Shown here in pieces: positions 16,562-25,275 of a stretch of 64,000 nt of DNA. Numbering within the stretch: the stretch's first letter is position 1; the number at the start of each line of letters is the position of its first letter. The stretch is from Acidobacteriota bacterium. GTDB taxonomy: Bacteria > Acidobacteriota > Aminicenantia > Aminicenantales > Saccharicenantaceae. The position numbers and the translations under genes were made by a program. The notes below the pieces were generated by a model. That model saw nothing but the letters and a program-made list of their open reading frames with translations. It ran no database searches and was not told where the DNA came from. The stretch covers positions 124,001-188,000 of the forward strand of contig JAKLEN010000006.1 of NCBI GenBank assembly GCA_022711665.1. Direction: 5' to 3'.

Positions 16562-18241
16562 TCAGCGCCGGACAGGCTTGATCAGCAGGTCCTGGAAATC
16601 GAAGCTGAAGTCCGTATCCGGCGAGAACGGCTTCATCCGGGCTTCGACGACGGCGCCGTCGGCATCCAGGACGAAAGTGACGTAGGCGTCGGCCCGCAGG
16701 CCCCGGTCGCGCCAGCGGGCGACGAAGGTCTCGCGGCTCCAGTGCTCCAGGTCGCCGACCAAGCCCGGCGACTTCGCGAAGCTCATGACCAGCCTGGCGG
16801 CTTCGCCGGATCCTTCGAGGGTCACGTCGATCGGCCCGTACCAGGCGTCGGCGTAGGGCCCGGCGTAGGCGGCGAGGGGAAGCGACGGCTTGGCCGCCCG
16901 GTCCCGGCGGGCCTCGGCCGCCGCGAGCGACTCGTCGGTGCCGGCCTCGGCGCGCTCGCGGACCTTGAGGTAGGCGGCCGCCCAATCGTAGGCCGGGGCG
17001 CCCATGGCCTGGTCGAGCACGGCGTAGATGACGGAGTTGTAGGCCTCGTCCGATTCCTGGTTGGTCAGGACGGCGATCCCCAATCCGAGCTCCGGGACCA
17101 TGACCACCCGCGAGACGTAGCCCGAGAGGCCGCCGGTGTGGTTGACCAGCCGCCGTCCGCGGTAGTCGCTGACCCGGAAGCCCAGGGCGTAGCCGCTGAA
17201 GTTCGAGCGCTGGGCGGCCAGCTCCGGGGCCGGCGGAGCGATGGGCATGGGAGTCACGATCGAGGTCAGCTGCCGCTCCGTTCCCTCGGCGAAGAGCCGC
17301 GTCCCGTCCGGCAGGCGCCCACCGTCGAGGTGGATGAGCATCCAGCGGGCCATGTCCTCGGCGCAGGAGATGATGCCGCCGGCCGGGTTCATGTGGTCGT
17401 TCTCATCGACGGCGACCGGGACGGGCCGGCCGTCCAGGACGGCGTGGGGGATGGCCACGTTGCCGTCGGGCGAGGCGGCCAGCGCGGCTGAGTGGCGGGG
17501 CCGGCTTGACGCCATCCCGGCCCTCTTCAGGATGCGCTCGGCGACGAAGTCCTCCCAGGACATGCCGGACACGACCTCGATGAGCTCGCCGGCGGCGATG
17601 TAGAGCATGTTGTCGTAGGCGTAGGCGCTGCGGAAGCTCGTCGCCGGCCGGACGTAGCGCAGGCGTCCGACGATCTCGCGGCGCGTATAGGTCGTCTCGG
17701 GCCAGAGCAGCAGGTCGCCGGCGCCGAGCCCGAGGCCGCTGCGGTGGACGAGCAGGTCGCGGACGGTCATCTCGCGCGTCACGTAGGGGTCCCACATCTG
17801 GAACCAGGGCAGGTAGCGCGTGACCTGGCCGTCCCACTCGATCTTGCCCTCCTCGACCAGCAGGCCCAGGGCCGTGGCCGTGAAGGCCTTGGTGTTCGAG
17901 GCGATGCCGAAGAGCGTCCGGGCGTCGACCGGGGCGGGATCGCCGATCTTGCGGATGCCGTAGCCCCGGGCCAGGACGACCCGGCCGTCGTGGACCACGG
18001 CGAGGCCCAGGCCCGGGACGTCGAAGGTCTTCATGATCCGGCCGACGAGCGCGTCGAAGCCGGCGGGGAGGACCCGGGCCGGGGATGGGTCGGCGGCGGC
18101 GCCGCGGGCCGGCGCGGGCCCGGCCGTCGCGGCCGGCGACGCAAGCACCAGGCCGAGCAGGCCTAGCGTCGCCAGGCAGGCGACGGCGGCCCGGCCGGGG
18201 TTCTTTCGTGGAAGGGCAAGGCGTTCGGTTCGTGTGTCCAT
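16562..18241 (-). CDS. Exported serine hydrolase of the beta-lactamase/class C family
   Basis: A 559-residue protein from the ATG at 18241, with a basic N-terminus and a hydrophobic signal (about 19-40). The SxxK motif is Ser115-Asn-Thr-Lys118, the YxN motif is Tyr209-Asp-Asn211, and HTGG serves as the third motif. About 150 C-terminal residues form a separate beta-rich domain. Such proteins act as D-amino peptidases, esterases or DD-peptidases in the periplasm; a resistance enzyme is unlikely. It is divergent from tagD with a 65-base gap. Confidence 0.87.
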   Translation of the reverse strand: MDTRTERLALPRKNPGRAAVACLATLGLLGLVLASPAATAGPAPARGAAADPSPARVLPAGFDALVGRIMKTFDVPGLGLAVVHDGRVVLARGYGIRKIGDPAPVDARTLFGIASNTKAFTATALGLLVEEGKIEWDGQVTRYLPWFQMWDPYVTREMTVRDLLVHRSGLGLGAGDLLLWPETTYTRREIVGRLRYVRPATSFRSAYAYDNMLYIAAGELIEVVSGMSWEDFVAERILKRAGMASSRPRHSAALAASPDGNVAIPHAVLDGRPVPVAVDENDHMNPAGGIISCAEDMARWMLIHLDGGRLPDGTRLFAEGTERQLTSIVTPMPIAPPAPELAAQRSNFSGYALGFRVSDYRGRRLVNHTGGLSGYVSRVVMVPELGLGIAVLTNQESDEAYNSVIYAVLDQAMGAPAYDWAAAYLKVRERAEAGTDESLAAAEARRDRAAKPSLPLAAYAGPYADAWYGPIDVTLEGSGEAARLVMSFAKSPGLVGDLEHWSRETFVARWRDRGLRADAYVTFVLDADGAVVEARMKPFSPDTDFSFDFQDLLIKPVRR

Positions 18242-18270
18242 GGCCGGATGGTAATGCGCGCCGCGCGCCC

Positions 18271-18300
18271 TTGTCAACCGGCGGGACTTGGGGCTAAGAT
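18271..18300 (+). promoter_or_regulatory. Putative near-leaderless promoter for the cytidylyltransferase gene
   Basis: TTGTCA at 18271-18276, an 18-base spacer and TAAGAT at 18295-18300. The ATG at 18307 is only six bases past the -10 box, so transcription would start at or next to the start codon. No ribosome site is visible, which fits a leaderless message. Confidence 0.5.
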
Positions 18301-18306
18301 ACGGGC

Positions 18307-18729
18307 ATGAAGAAGGTCATCACCTACGGCACCTTCGACCTCATCCACCGCGGTCACATCAACATCCTGCGCCGGGCCAAGGATTTCGGCGATTATCTCA
18401 TCGTGGCCCTGTCCACCGACGAGTTCACCGCCGGCAAAGGCAAGCAGACCTACTACACGTACGAGGAGCGCAAGCAGATTCTGGAGGCCATCAAGTACGT
18501 CGACGAGGTCATCCCGGAGACCTGCTGGGAGCAGAAGATCGACGACGTCGTCCGCAACCAGGTCTCGGTCTTCGTCATCGGCGAGGACTGGAGGGGCCGG
18601 TTCGACTTCCTCGCGCCGTACTGCAAGGTCGTTTACCTGCCCCGAACCGAAGGCATCTCGACGACGCAGATCAAGACGGAGCTGGGTGCCCTGGCCTCCG
18701 CGAAAAAGAAAAGAAGGGGTCAAGCCTAA
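18307..18729 (+). CDS. tagD: Glycerol-3-phosphate cytidylyltransferase-like nucleotidyltransferase (TagD family)
   Basis: A 140-residue cytidylyltransferase. TYGTFDLIHRGHINIL contains the HxGH nucleotide motif and RTEGISTTQIK is the conserved C-terminal signature. It would make CDP-glycerol or a related CDP-activated alcohol from CTP. The family is about 130 residues; the extra tail AKKKRRGQA is basic and lies in a small imperfect palindrome shared with the end of the converging gene. In a diderm without teichoic acid the CDP-product more likely feeds polysaccharide or lipid decoration. Substrate not certain. Confidence 0.82.
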   Translation: MKKVITYGTFDLIHRGHINILRRAKDFGDYLIVALSTDEFTAGKGKQTYYTYEERKQILEAIKYVDEVIPETCWEQKIDDVVRNQVSVFVIGEDWRGRFDFLAPYCKVVYLPRTEGISTTQIKTELGALASAKKKRRGQA

Positions 18730-18755
18730 ACGTTTTAACCTTTCGGCCCGGCCCC

Positions 18756-21700
18756 CTATTTTATATTCACCAGGGCGCCGGAGGAGTAGGCCGCGAACTC
18801 GGGCGCGTACATCGACTGCAGCGTCGCCGGGGCGGCCTTGAACGTCCCGGCCATGGCGCAGCGGAGCCGGTGCTTGAGCGTGTATTCGCCCTCGGGCAGC
18901 CATTCCATGAAGAAGTTCGTGCCGCTGTCCCGGATCTCCTCGTAGCGCCCCAATCCCAGGTCCCACCTGTAGCCCGACGTCAGGGCGGCCGGCTCGCAGC
19001 CGGAGGGCCGCGGATCCCGCAGGTGGACGTATTCGGCCTGGTGGCGGGCCCGGATCGAGAGATGGACCTCGATCTCGTCGCCGACGGCAAGCGCTGCGCC
19101 CTCGGCCAGCGGCCTGAGCACGACCTCCTGGCCCTTCTTCTCGCGCCTGAAGTATGTCCGCTCGACCGCGAACAGGTCGCCTTCGCCCTTCTCCGGCATC
19201 CTCTCGGTGCTGAAGTGCCACGTGGCGCTGGCGAAGGCCAGGCCCTTGCCGCCCTTGGTCGCCTTGACCATGGCGCAGGCCGGGCCGAGCCGGTCGAGCT
19301 TATCCCCGGCGATGACGAGCTGGTTCTTCTTGCCCGTGTACTTATCAGGCTCGAACGTGAACGTCGTAATGGCGCCGCAGGCCTCGGTCGTGACCGTCTC
19401 GCGCCCGGCCAGCGCCCCGGCTTTCTTCAGGTACCAGGCCACCGAGTAGAGGACCTCGGCTGTGGCCCGGGTGGATTTCCAGTGGTTGAGCTTCTTGTTG
19501 AGGAAGAGCCACTGGACGAGCCCTTCGCCCCGGGCGTCACCCGGCGCGAGCTCCAGGAGCGTCCGCAGGGCGAAGGCGTGCGTCTCGATCGTGTCGTTGT
19601 ACCAGAGCCAGCCGCGGTCCTCGGGGGCCCAGCTCGTGCCGCCGTCCTCGGTCGTTTTAGCGCTGTCCATGACGCTGTCCCAGACAAGCTCCGCGTCCTT
19701 GGCGCGCCCGGCCCGCTTGAGCGTCAGCGCCAGATAGCCCTTGAGGTACGGCGAATGTTCTTTCCAGTGCCTGAAGGAGAAGTCGAGCATTTTCGCCCGA
19801 TCCTCGGCCTTGAACACCCCGCCCGTCCAGGACGCGTCGGGGAAATTACCGATGACGTAATTGAGGAAGGTCACGAACTCCCAGCCGGCGTCATGGGCCA
19901 TGAGGTCGGCCGCGATCTCGTCGAGGTAATGCCGGTGCAGGTAGCCGAACGCCTTGACGACCGGCGCCTTCGGCACATCGACGCCGAACTCGACCGCCTT
20001 GGCGAGGCCGCTGACGATGTAGAGCGTCATGTACGGCGACGGCGGCCCGCCCGGCCACCAGGGGAAGGCCCCGAGCGAGGTCTGGGCCTTCAGGAGCTTG
20101 GCCAGCGAGGCCTCCCTCTGGGCCCTGGCCACCCGCGGGTCGAGGACCTTCTCGAGGCCCAGCCCGGCGTCCCTGCCGCCCTGCGCCGTTTCGAGCCAGG
20201 GCGTCTCTTCGAGGGCCATCTTCCGGTTGGCGTCGGCCGCGTCGAACGTCTCGTAGACCGTTTCCCGCTTGCCCAGCTCCCGGGCCATCCGGGCGACCGA
20301 CGGGTACTTGTCGTAGAGGCTCGTCAGGATGCCAGTCGAAAGGAAGCGGTTGAGCGTCTGCTCCGTGCACTCGTAGGGGTAGTTGACGAGGTAGGGCAGG
20401 GCCTCGATGAGGCCGTAGAAGAGCTGGGCGTCGATCGTGACCACCAGCTGCTCGTTGAGGCGCGTCGGGTCGTCCGCCCGGGCCATGTCGTCGAAGCGGA
20501 GCTCCCGCGTCTTTCCTTCCCTGAGCGTCGCGAACCGCGACTGGACCAGGTGCATCCGCCCCGGCAGGACCGGGAGAGGCCTCAGCTCGCCGTCCGAGAG
20601 CACGCCGCTCCGGGCCGTGACCTTGAAAGCCACCGTGCCGACCCGGGCCGGCGCCGCCAACGCGAAGGCGACCGGCGTCCCGCCGCCCGGCTCGACCTTG
20701 AAGGCCCGGGCCGGCACCGCCGCCGGCAGCCCGAAGGCCGGGGCCAGGTTCTCGCCCGTGGCCGGGTCGGTGATCTCGAGCGTCACCTCGCCGGAGAGCG
20801 GGACCGCCCCCGCGTTGTTGACCATGACCCGCAGGTCGGCCTTGTCGCCCTCGCGGAAGAACCGCGGCAGGTACGGCCGGACCATGAGGTCCTTGACCGA
20901 CCTGGCCTCGCCCTCGAGCGTGCCGCCCGCCAGGTCGCGGGTCAGGCCGTGGACGAAGACGCGCCAGCTCGTGACCGAGTCGGGCACGGTGAACTCGATC
21001 GTGGCCGTGCCGTCGGCCCCGGTCAGGAGGTGCGGCTGCCAGAAGGCCGTCTCGGCGAAGTTCGAGCGCAGCTCGGCGCCCGCTTCGGGCGCGGCCCCCT
21101 CCTGCGCCTGGGCCTTGGCCGGCGGCGGCGTTGCCTGGCTCAGCCCTTTATTCGCCATCAGCTCGGCCGCCATGCCGCTCATCCGGGCCTGACGGGCGAT
21201 TTCCGGCAGGGGCGCCTCGCGGTCGGCCACGGCGCCGAGCGCGCCGCCGACCACCCCGCCTAGAACGCCGCCCTTGAACCTCGATCCGGGTCCGCCGATG
21301 CCGTAGCCGCCGAGCGAGAGGAGCTCGTCCGACTGGAAGGACGGGTAGCCAGGGAGGATCTGCCAACCCTCCTCGGACCTGAAGACCAGCTGGGCCTGGC
21401 CCAGGTTGGTGAACCAGGTCCGCGTCCACATCCGGTTCGGGTAGAGCCCGGACAGCTGCGGCGGCCGGTGAGGGGCGAAGATGTCCAGGCTCCGGTCGTA
21501 CATGTAGGCCAGGAGCTCGGCCGCGCCCTTCTCGGCCGGCGTTCCCTTCGGAGTCTTGACCGTCACCCGCCAAGTCTCGCGGCCGCCGGGCGCGAGCTTG
21601 TCCCGGAAGGTCGAGAAGGACAGGCCCAGCTCCTTGTTGTCCCAGGGCACGTAGACGGAAGTTTCTTCGCTCATGAACTGGTGGTCGCGCAGGGCCGCGA

Positions 21701-24700
21701 GGCGCGCGCCGAAACCGCCCCGGAGGCCTTCAACGACCGGGATCTCGATGACGCCGCCGTCCTTGCCTGCTTCGATCCAGCGCCTCTCCCAGACCTCCCC
21801 GCCCTTGAACGTTTCGTAGAGCATGGGCTGGCCGGTCCAGCCGCCGTCGACGAGGAAGCGGACCGTGCCGCCGACCGTCACCGAGGACTTTTCCGCGCGC
21901 AGGACGAGAGGCAGCCGGAAGGCCGGCTTGGCCTCTCCGACGACCAGGAAATTCAGGCTGTCGCGGCAGACGGCCCCGAAATCGTCCTTGGTCTCGTAGA
22001 GCAGGCGATAAGCTCCGGCCGCGAGCCCGGGCGCCTCGATCCTGGCCGCCCCCTTGGCATCGTGTTCGGCCGTCCCCCGGGCCGCCTCGGCGCCCTCCTT
22101 CCACAGGCGCAGGATCTCGTCGGGTGCGACGGCCCCTACCCAGCGCGGCCTCAGGAGGTCGCCCGGCGTCGGCGGGTAGGCCGGATCGGCCGACCCGGGC
22201 GCGACGCCGACCGGCTGATCGGCCGGGAGCAGCGTCGTATCCGGCTCGACGAGCCGGACGATCCGCCAGGCCGCCTGACCCGCCTTGGGCACGCCGTCGA
22301 GGTCGGTCCGCGAGGCCGTGAACACACCCCTGGCCGTCGCGCGTAAGAAAGCGCTCTCCGGGTTTACCCGGGCCTCGACGTTTACGAAACCGAGCCGGAA
22401 CGACCGCTCGGCCGAACGTGTCTCGCCGCCCTCGTCCGTGACGTCCACGGTCAGGGTGTAGCGGTAGGAAACGCCCGAGGCGGCGGCGTCCTTCTTTTCG
22501 TCGGCCCGCGGCGTGAAGGCGAGTTCGATCGTCCCGTCGGCGTTGATCGCGGCCCGGCCGCCGGCCACGACTTGGCTGCGGGAGCCGGCCCTATCCCACC
22601 ACCACCAGCGGGGGTAGACCGGCTCGCGCCGAACCTGCCAGACGGCCTGGCCGGACGCGACCGGCAGGCCGAAGTAGTAGCGGGCCTCGGCCTTAAGGGC
22701 GGCGGGCCGGTTGAGCCGCAGCGGCTTGTCAGGGTCCTTGACGGAGACCTCGAAGGTCGGCCGCTTGTACTCCTCGACGCGCAGGGCGGTCCATCCCGAG
22801 GGAGATGAGCGCAGATGCCAGCCGCCGAGCGGGCGGCCGGCCGCGGGGATGGCGAACTCGCCGCTGGCCGTGCCGAAGGCGTTGGTCGAGGCCGTGGCCT
22901 CGGCCACGCGCTGACCGTTGACGTCCTCGAGCCAGACCGAGACGGCCGCGCCGGCGGCTGGGGAGAGGCGGCCGATATCCTGGCGGCCGCGGTAGGCCAG
23001 GATCTTCCAATAGAGCTTCTGGCCGGGGCGGTAGATGGAGCGGTCGGTGTAAAGAAGGGCGTGGCTATCTTCGTGCGGCTCCTCGCGGTCCTGGAAATAG
23101 ACGTAGTCGGGGTCGAAGGCGATATCGCGGCCTTTCTTGGCCAGCAGGAAGTAGGAGCCGCGGCTGGAGGCGGCGGCGAACCAGACCCGGCCGTCCTCGC
23201 CGGTCGTCTTGGACTCGATCCGGGTGTGGCCCTTCTTGCGCCAGTCGAAGGCGTAGAGGTCTACGGTGACGCCGGCCAGGGGCTTTCCCGTGGCGCCGGA
23301 CAGGGCCAGCGTCTCCTCGCCGACGCCGGTCGAGGCGGAGGAGGCGGCGGGGCGCGTCCCGGCGGGCCTGGCGGGCTCGGGCCCGGTCTGGATGGGGATG
23401 GACAAGCCGCCGCCCTCGCGGTTGACCAGGGCCAGGTCGCCGACCACGACCGTGAAGCCGCAGCGCTGGTTGCCCGCCGCGGCGAAGTCCTGGCGGGCCG
23501 AGGCGGCGAGGAGATAGAGCCCCGGCGCCAGCGCGGCCGGCAGGTCGGCGTAGGTGGAGTGATCGCGGTAATCGGCGGTCCTGGCCAGGTCGGCCTGCCA
23601 GGCGGCGGATGCCGCGGTCGGTCCTTCGATGATCTTCAGGGCCTCCCGGCCTTGGGGAAAGACCGAGTAGTCCTTGGCCGTTTTGAGAAGCGCCTCGAGG
23701 TCGAGAGGGTAGGCGCGGAAGAAGATCCGGTCGAGGTTGCGGTGACGGACGCGGATCGAGCGGCGGCCGGGCGCGTCGAGCCCCATGGCGTCGACTGTAA
23801 ATTCGGGCGCCTCGATCGATTCGACGATATGGCGGCAGCGCAGACCGCCGGGCGAGCCGGGGAAGCGCTCGAGGCCTTCGAGCGCGATACGGCGGGCCCG
23901 GACCAGGGCGTCGCGGTCGTCCCCGGCGCGGGTGTATTCGGCCAGCAGGGCCTGGCCCGTCGCCCACCAGGGGTCCCGGCGGTTGGCGGCCAGGAAGGCG
24001 GCCAGGTGCCCGCGAACGAGCGCCCGGCTGTCCTCGTCGCTGAAGGCCTCGTAGAGCGCCTGGACGAGGGCCAGGCGGGCCTCGAGGGCCGCCGCCGGGC
24101 GGCTGCCGCGCCGGCTCCACGACTCGTGCTCGCCGAGCAGGGCGGCGGCCTTCTCGACGGGGTGGGCCGAGGCGGAGGCGAGGAGGTCGGCCGCGCCGGA
24201 AGGGGTCGTCCGGCCGGCGCCGGAGAGGAGCTTGGGAAGGTCTACGAGCCACGTTTCGTTCGACTGGCGCGGCGTCCAGAAGGTCGTGTCGGAGATCAAG
24301 CCGGCCATGAGGTAGACGACGGCGTCCCGGAGATTGTCGCGCACGCCGGCCGGGTAGTCGCCGGCCTCCCAGAAGTCGGGGAACTCGGCGGCGCGGCGGG
24401 CGGCCAGGCGGTCGCGGTCCTTCCAGGCGCGGAGGAGGGCGGACCAGGCCTCGGCGAAGATCTGGTCGCGGGTCCAGGACTTGAGGTCGACGGGGCCCTT
24501 GGACTCGACCGTTTCGCGCCGGTTGATCTCCCAGGAGTAGGCCCGGTAGTAGGTGACCAGCGAATTGGCGTAGAAGAGCTCGAGCAGGTCGCGCTCGACG
24601 GGGGAGTCGGGCCAGGCCTCGTCCTTGAAGAAGCGGACGGCGGTCTCGTAGCCGTGGAGGGAGACGCGCAGCTGGCCCTCGCGGATGAGCGACCAGGTCC

Positions 24701-25061
24701 AGAGCGCCGTGTCGCCGTTCCGGCGCGCCTCCCCGCGGACGCGGGCGCATTCGGCGGCGGCCGCCTCGAATTTCTGCTCCTCGATGAGCTTCTCGACGGC
24801 GGCGCGGGCGGCCTTGCCGCGGATCTGGCCGGGATCGGCTGGTGTCATGTCGACCTTCTCCGTTTCGACGAGCGGGATCGCCGCCGGGGCGGCGGACAGG
24901 GGGGCGCGGGGACGGCCGGCGACCACGGCCGATGCGCCGGCGCCGAGGACGATCGCCAGGGCGGCGAGGGCCGGGAGAAGAGGACCGGGCCGGCGCGGAC
25001 GGCGGCGTCGCAGCCCGGGCGTCAGCGGATAACCGTTCGCGTCGTGAATATGATCGTCCAT
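18756..25061 (-). CDS. Large alpha-2-macroglobulin family protein
   Basis: A 2101-residue protein. Start at 25061 is set by GGGAGG five bases upstream. A basic N-terminus and a hydrophobic segment near 28-48 suggest a signal anchor; there is no lipobox. Roughly 550 helical residues precede the macroglobulin beta domains (LYTDRSIYRPGQKLYWKIL). A flexible Gly/Ala/Pro-rich stretch (GGVLGGVVGGALGAVADRE to AKAQAQEGAAPE) may be the bait region. The thioester motif CTEQ lies in YPYECTEQTLNRF near residue 1563, in the helical thioester domain. Such proteins trap proteases in the periplasm. PBP1C, the usual partner in enterobacteria, is not nearby. Confidence 0.92.
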   Translation of the reverse strand: MDDHIHDANGYPLTPGLRRRRPRRPGPLLPALAALAIVLGAGASAVVAGRPRAPLSAAPAAIPLVETEKVDMTPADPGQIRGKAARAAVEKLIEEQKFEAAAAECARVRGEARRNGDTALWTWSLIREGQLRVSLHGYETAVRFFKDEAWPDSPVERDLLELFYANSLVTYYRAYSWEINRRETVESKGPVDLKSWTRDQIFAEAWSALLRAWKDRDRLAARRAAEFPDFWEAGDYPAGVRDNLRDAVVYLMAGLISDTTFWTPRQSNETWLVDLPKLLSGAGRTTPSGAADLLASASAHPVEKAAALLGEHESWSRRGSRPAAALEARLALVQALYEAFSDEDSRALVRGHLAAFLAANRRDPWWATGQALLAEYTRAGDDRDALVRARRIALEGLERFPGSPGGLRCRHIVESIEAPEFTVDAMGLDAPGRRSIRVRHRNLDRIFFRAYPLDLEALLKTAKDYSVFPQGREALKIIEGPTAASAAWQADLARTADYRDHSTYADLPAALAPGLYLLAASARQDFAAAGNQRCGFTVVVGDLALVNREGGGLSIPIQTGPEPARPAGTRPAASSASTGVGEETLALSGATGKPLAGVTVDLYAFDWRKKGHTRIESKTTGEDGRVWFAAASSRGSYFLLAKKGRDIAFDPDYVYFQDREEPHEDSHALLYTDRSIYRPGQKLYWKILAYRGRQDIGRLSPAAGAAVSVWLEDVNGQRVAEATASTNAFGTASGEFAIPAAGRPLGGWHLRSSPSGWTALRVEEYKRPTFEVSVKDPDKPLRLNRPAALKAEARYYFGLPVASGQAVWQVRREPVYPRWWWWDRAGSRSQVVAGGRAAINADGTIELAFTPRADEKKDAAASGVSYRYTLTVDVTDEGGETRSAERSFRLGFVNVEARVNPESAFLRATARGVFTASRTDLDGVPKAGQAAWRIVRLVEPDTTLLPADQPVGVAPGSADPAYPPTPGDLLRPRWVGAVAPDEILRLWKEGAEAARGTAEHDAKGAARIEAPGLAAGAYRLLYETKDDFGAVCRDSLNFLVVGEAKPAFRLPLVLRAEKSSVTVGGTVRFLVDGGWTGQPMLYETFKGGEVWERRWIEAGKDGGVIEIPVVEGLRGGFGARLAALRDHQFMSEETSVYVPWDNKELGLSFSTFRDKLAPGGRETWRVTVKTPKGTPAEKGAAELLAYMYDRSLDIFAPHRPPQLSGLYPNRMWTRTWFTNLGQAQLVFRSEEGWQILPGYPSFQSDELLSLGGYGIGGPGSRFKGGVLGGVVGGALGAVADREAPLPEIARQARMSGMAAELMANKGLSQATPPPAKAQAQEGAAPEAGAELRSNFAETAFWQPHLLTGADGTATIEFTVPDSVTSWRVFVHGLTRDLAGGTLEGEARSVKDLMVRPYLPRFFREGDKADLRVMVNNAGAVPLSGEVTLEITDPATGENLAPAFGLPAAVPARAFKVEPGGGTPVAFALAAPARVGTVAFKVTARSGVLSDGELRPLPVLPGRMHLVQSRFATLREGKTRELRFDDMARADDPTRLNEQLVVTIDAQLFYGLIEALPYLVNYPYECTEQTLNRFLSTGILTSLYDKYPSVARMARELGKRETVYETFDAADANRKMALEETPWLETAQGGRDAGLGLEKVLDPRVARAQREASLAKLLKAQTSLGAFPWWPGGPPSPYMTLYIVSGLAKAVEFGVDVPKAPVVKAFGYLHRHYLDEIAADLMAHDAGWEFVTFLNYVIGNFPDASWTGGVFKAEDRAKMLDFSFRHWKEHSPYLKGYLALTLKRAGRAKDAELVWDSVMDSAKTTEDGGTSWAPEDRGWLWYNDTIETHAFALRTLLELAPGDARGEGLVQWLFLNKKLNHWKSTRATAEVLYSVAWYLKKAGALAGRETVTTEACGAITTFTFEPDKYTGKKNQLVIAGDKLDRLGPACAMVKATKGGKGLAFASATWHFSTERMPEKGEGDLFAVERTYFRREKKGQEVVLRPLAEGAALAVGDEIEVHLSIRARHQAEYVHLRDPRPSGCEPAALTSGYRWDLGLGRYEEIRDSGTNFFMEWLPEGEYTLKHRLRCAMAGTFKAAPATLQSMYAPEFAAYSSGALVNIK

Positions 25062-25128
25062 CTGGTCCTCCCGTTCGGCTTGCCGGTCGACAACGATGAT
25101 ACATCCGGCCCGCCGAAATAATCCACCG

Positions 25129-25236
25129 AAATTGGGGACACAACCCCCCTTTCCCTCTCGAAAGGGGAGCGTGCCCCCCGATCCGCTAAAACGTCGCGAC
25201 CAGGGAAATCGGAAATGAGTATTGTGTCCCCGATTT
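25129..25236. repeat. Palindromic repeat, copy A (GGGGACACAA family, degenerate left arm)
   Basis: Left arm 25129-25143 (AAATTGGGGACACAA) is inverted relative to 25222-25236 with one mismatch. Between them is a 7-base hairpin (25146-25152 with 25161-25167). The right part 25210-25236 is identical over 27 bases to 30243-30269 of copy B. It lies in the divergent gap between the macroglobulin gene and a GH172 gene. Confidence 0.8.
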
Positions 25237-25250
25237 ATATTGATTAGAAT
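25222..25250 (+). promoter_or_regulatory. Putative promoter of the first GH172 gene, -35 inside repeat copy A
   Basis: TTGTGT at 25222-25227, a 17-base spacer and TAGAAT at 25245-25250 (five of six to consensus), then AGGAGG at 25266-25271 and ATG at 25276. The -35 hexamer is part of the repeat arm. Confidence 0.42.
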
Positions 25251-25275
25251 GAGCGGGAAAATGACAGGAGGGCGC

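Noticed and set aside
16562..18241. Antibiotic-resistance class C beta-lactamase
   Set aside because: Motifs fit the wider serine hydrolase family; the large extra C-terminal domain and length argue against a resistance enzyme.
18713..18756. Imperfect palindrome (AGGGGTCAAGCC against GGCCCGGCCCCCT) between tagD and the macroglobulin gene
   Set aside because: Looks like a degenerate repeat, but no second copy was seen in the window and pairing is weak, so not listed as a feature.
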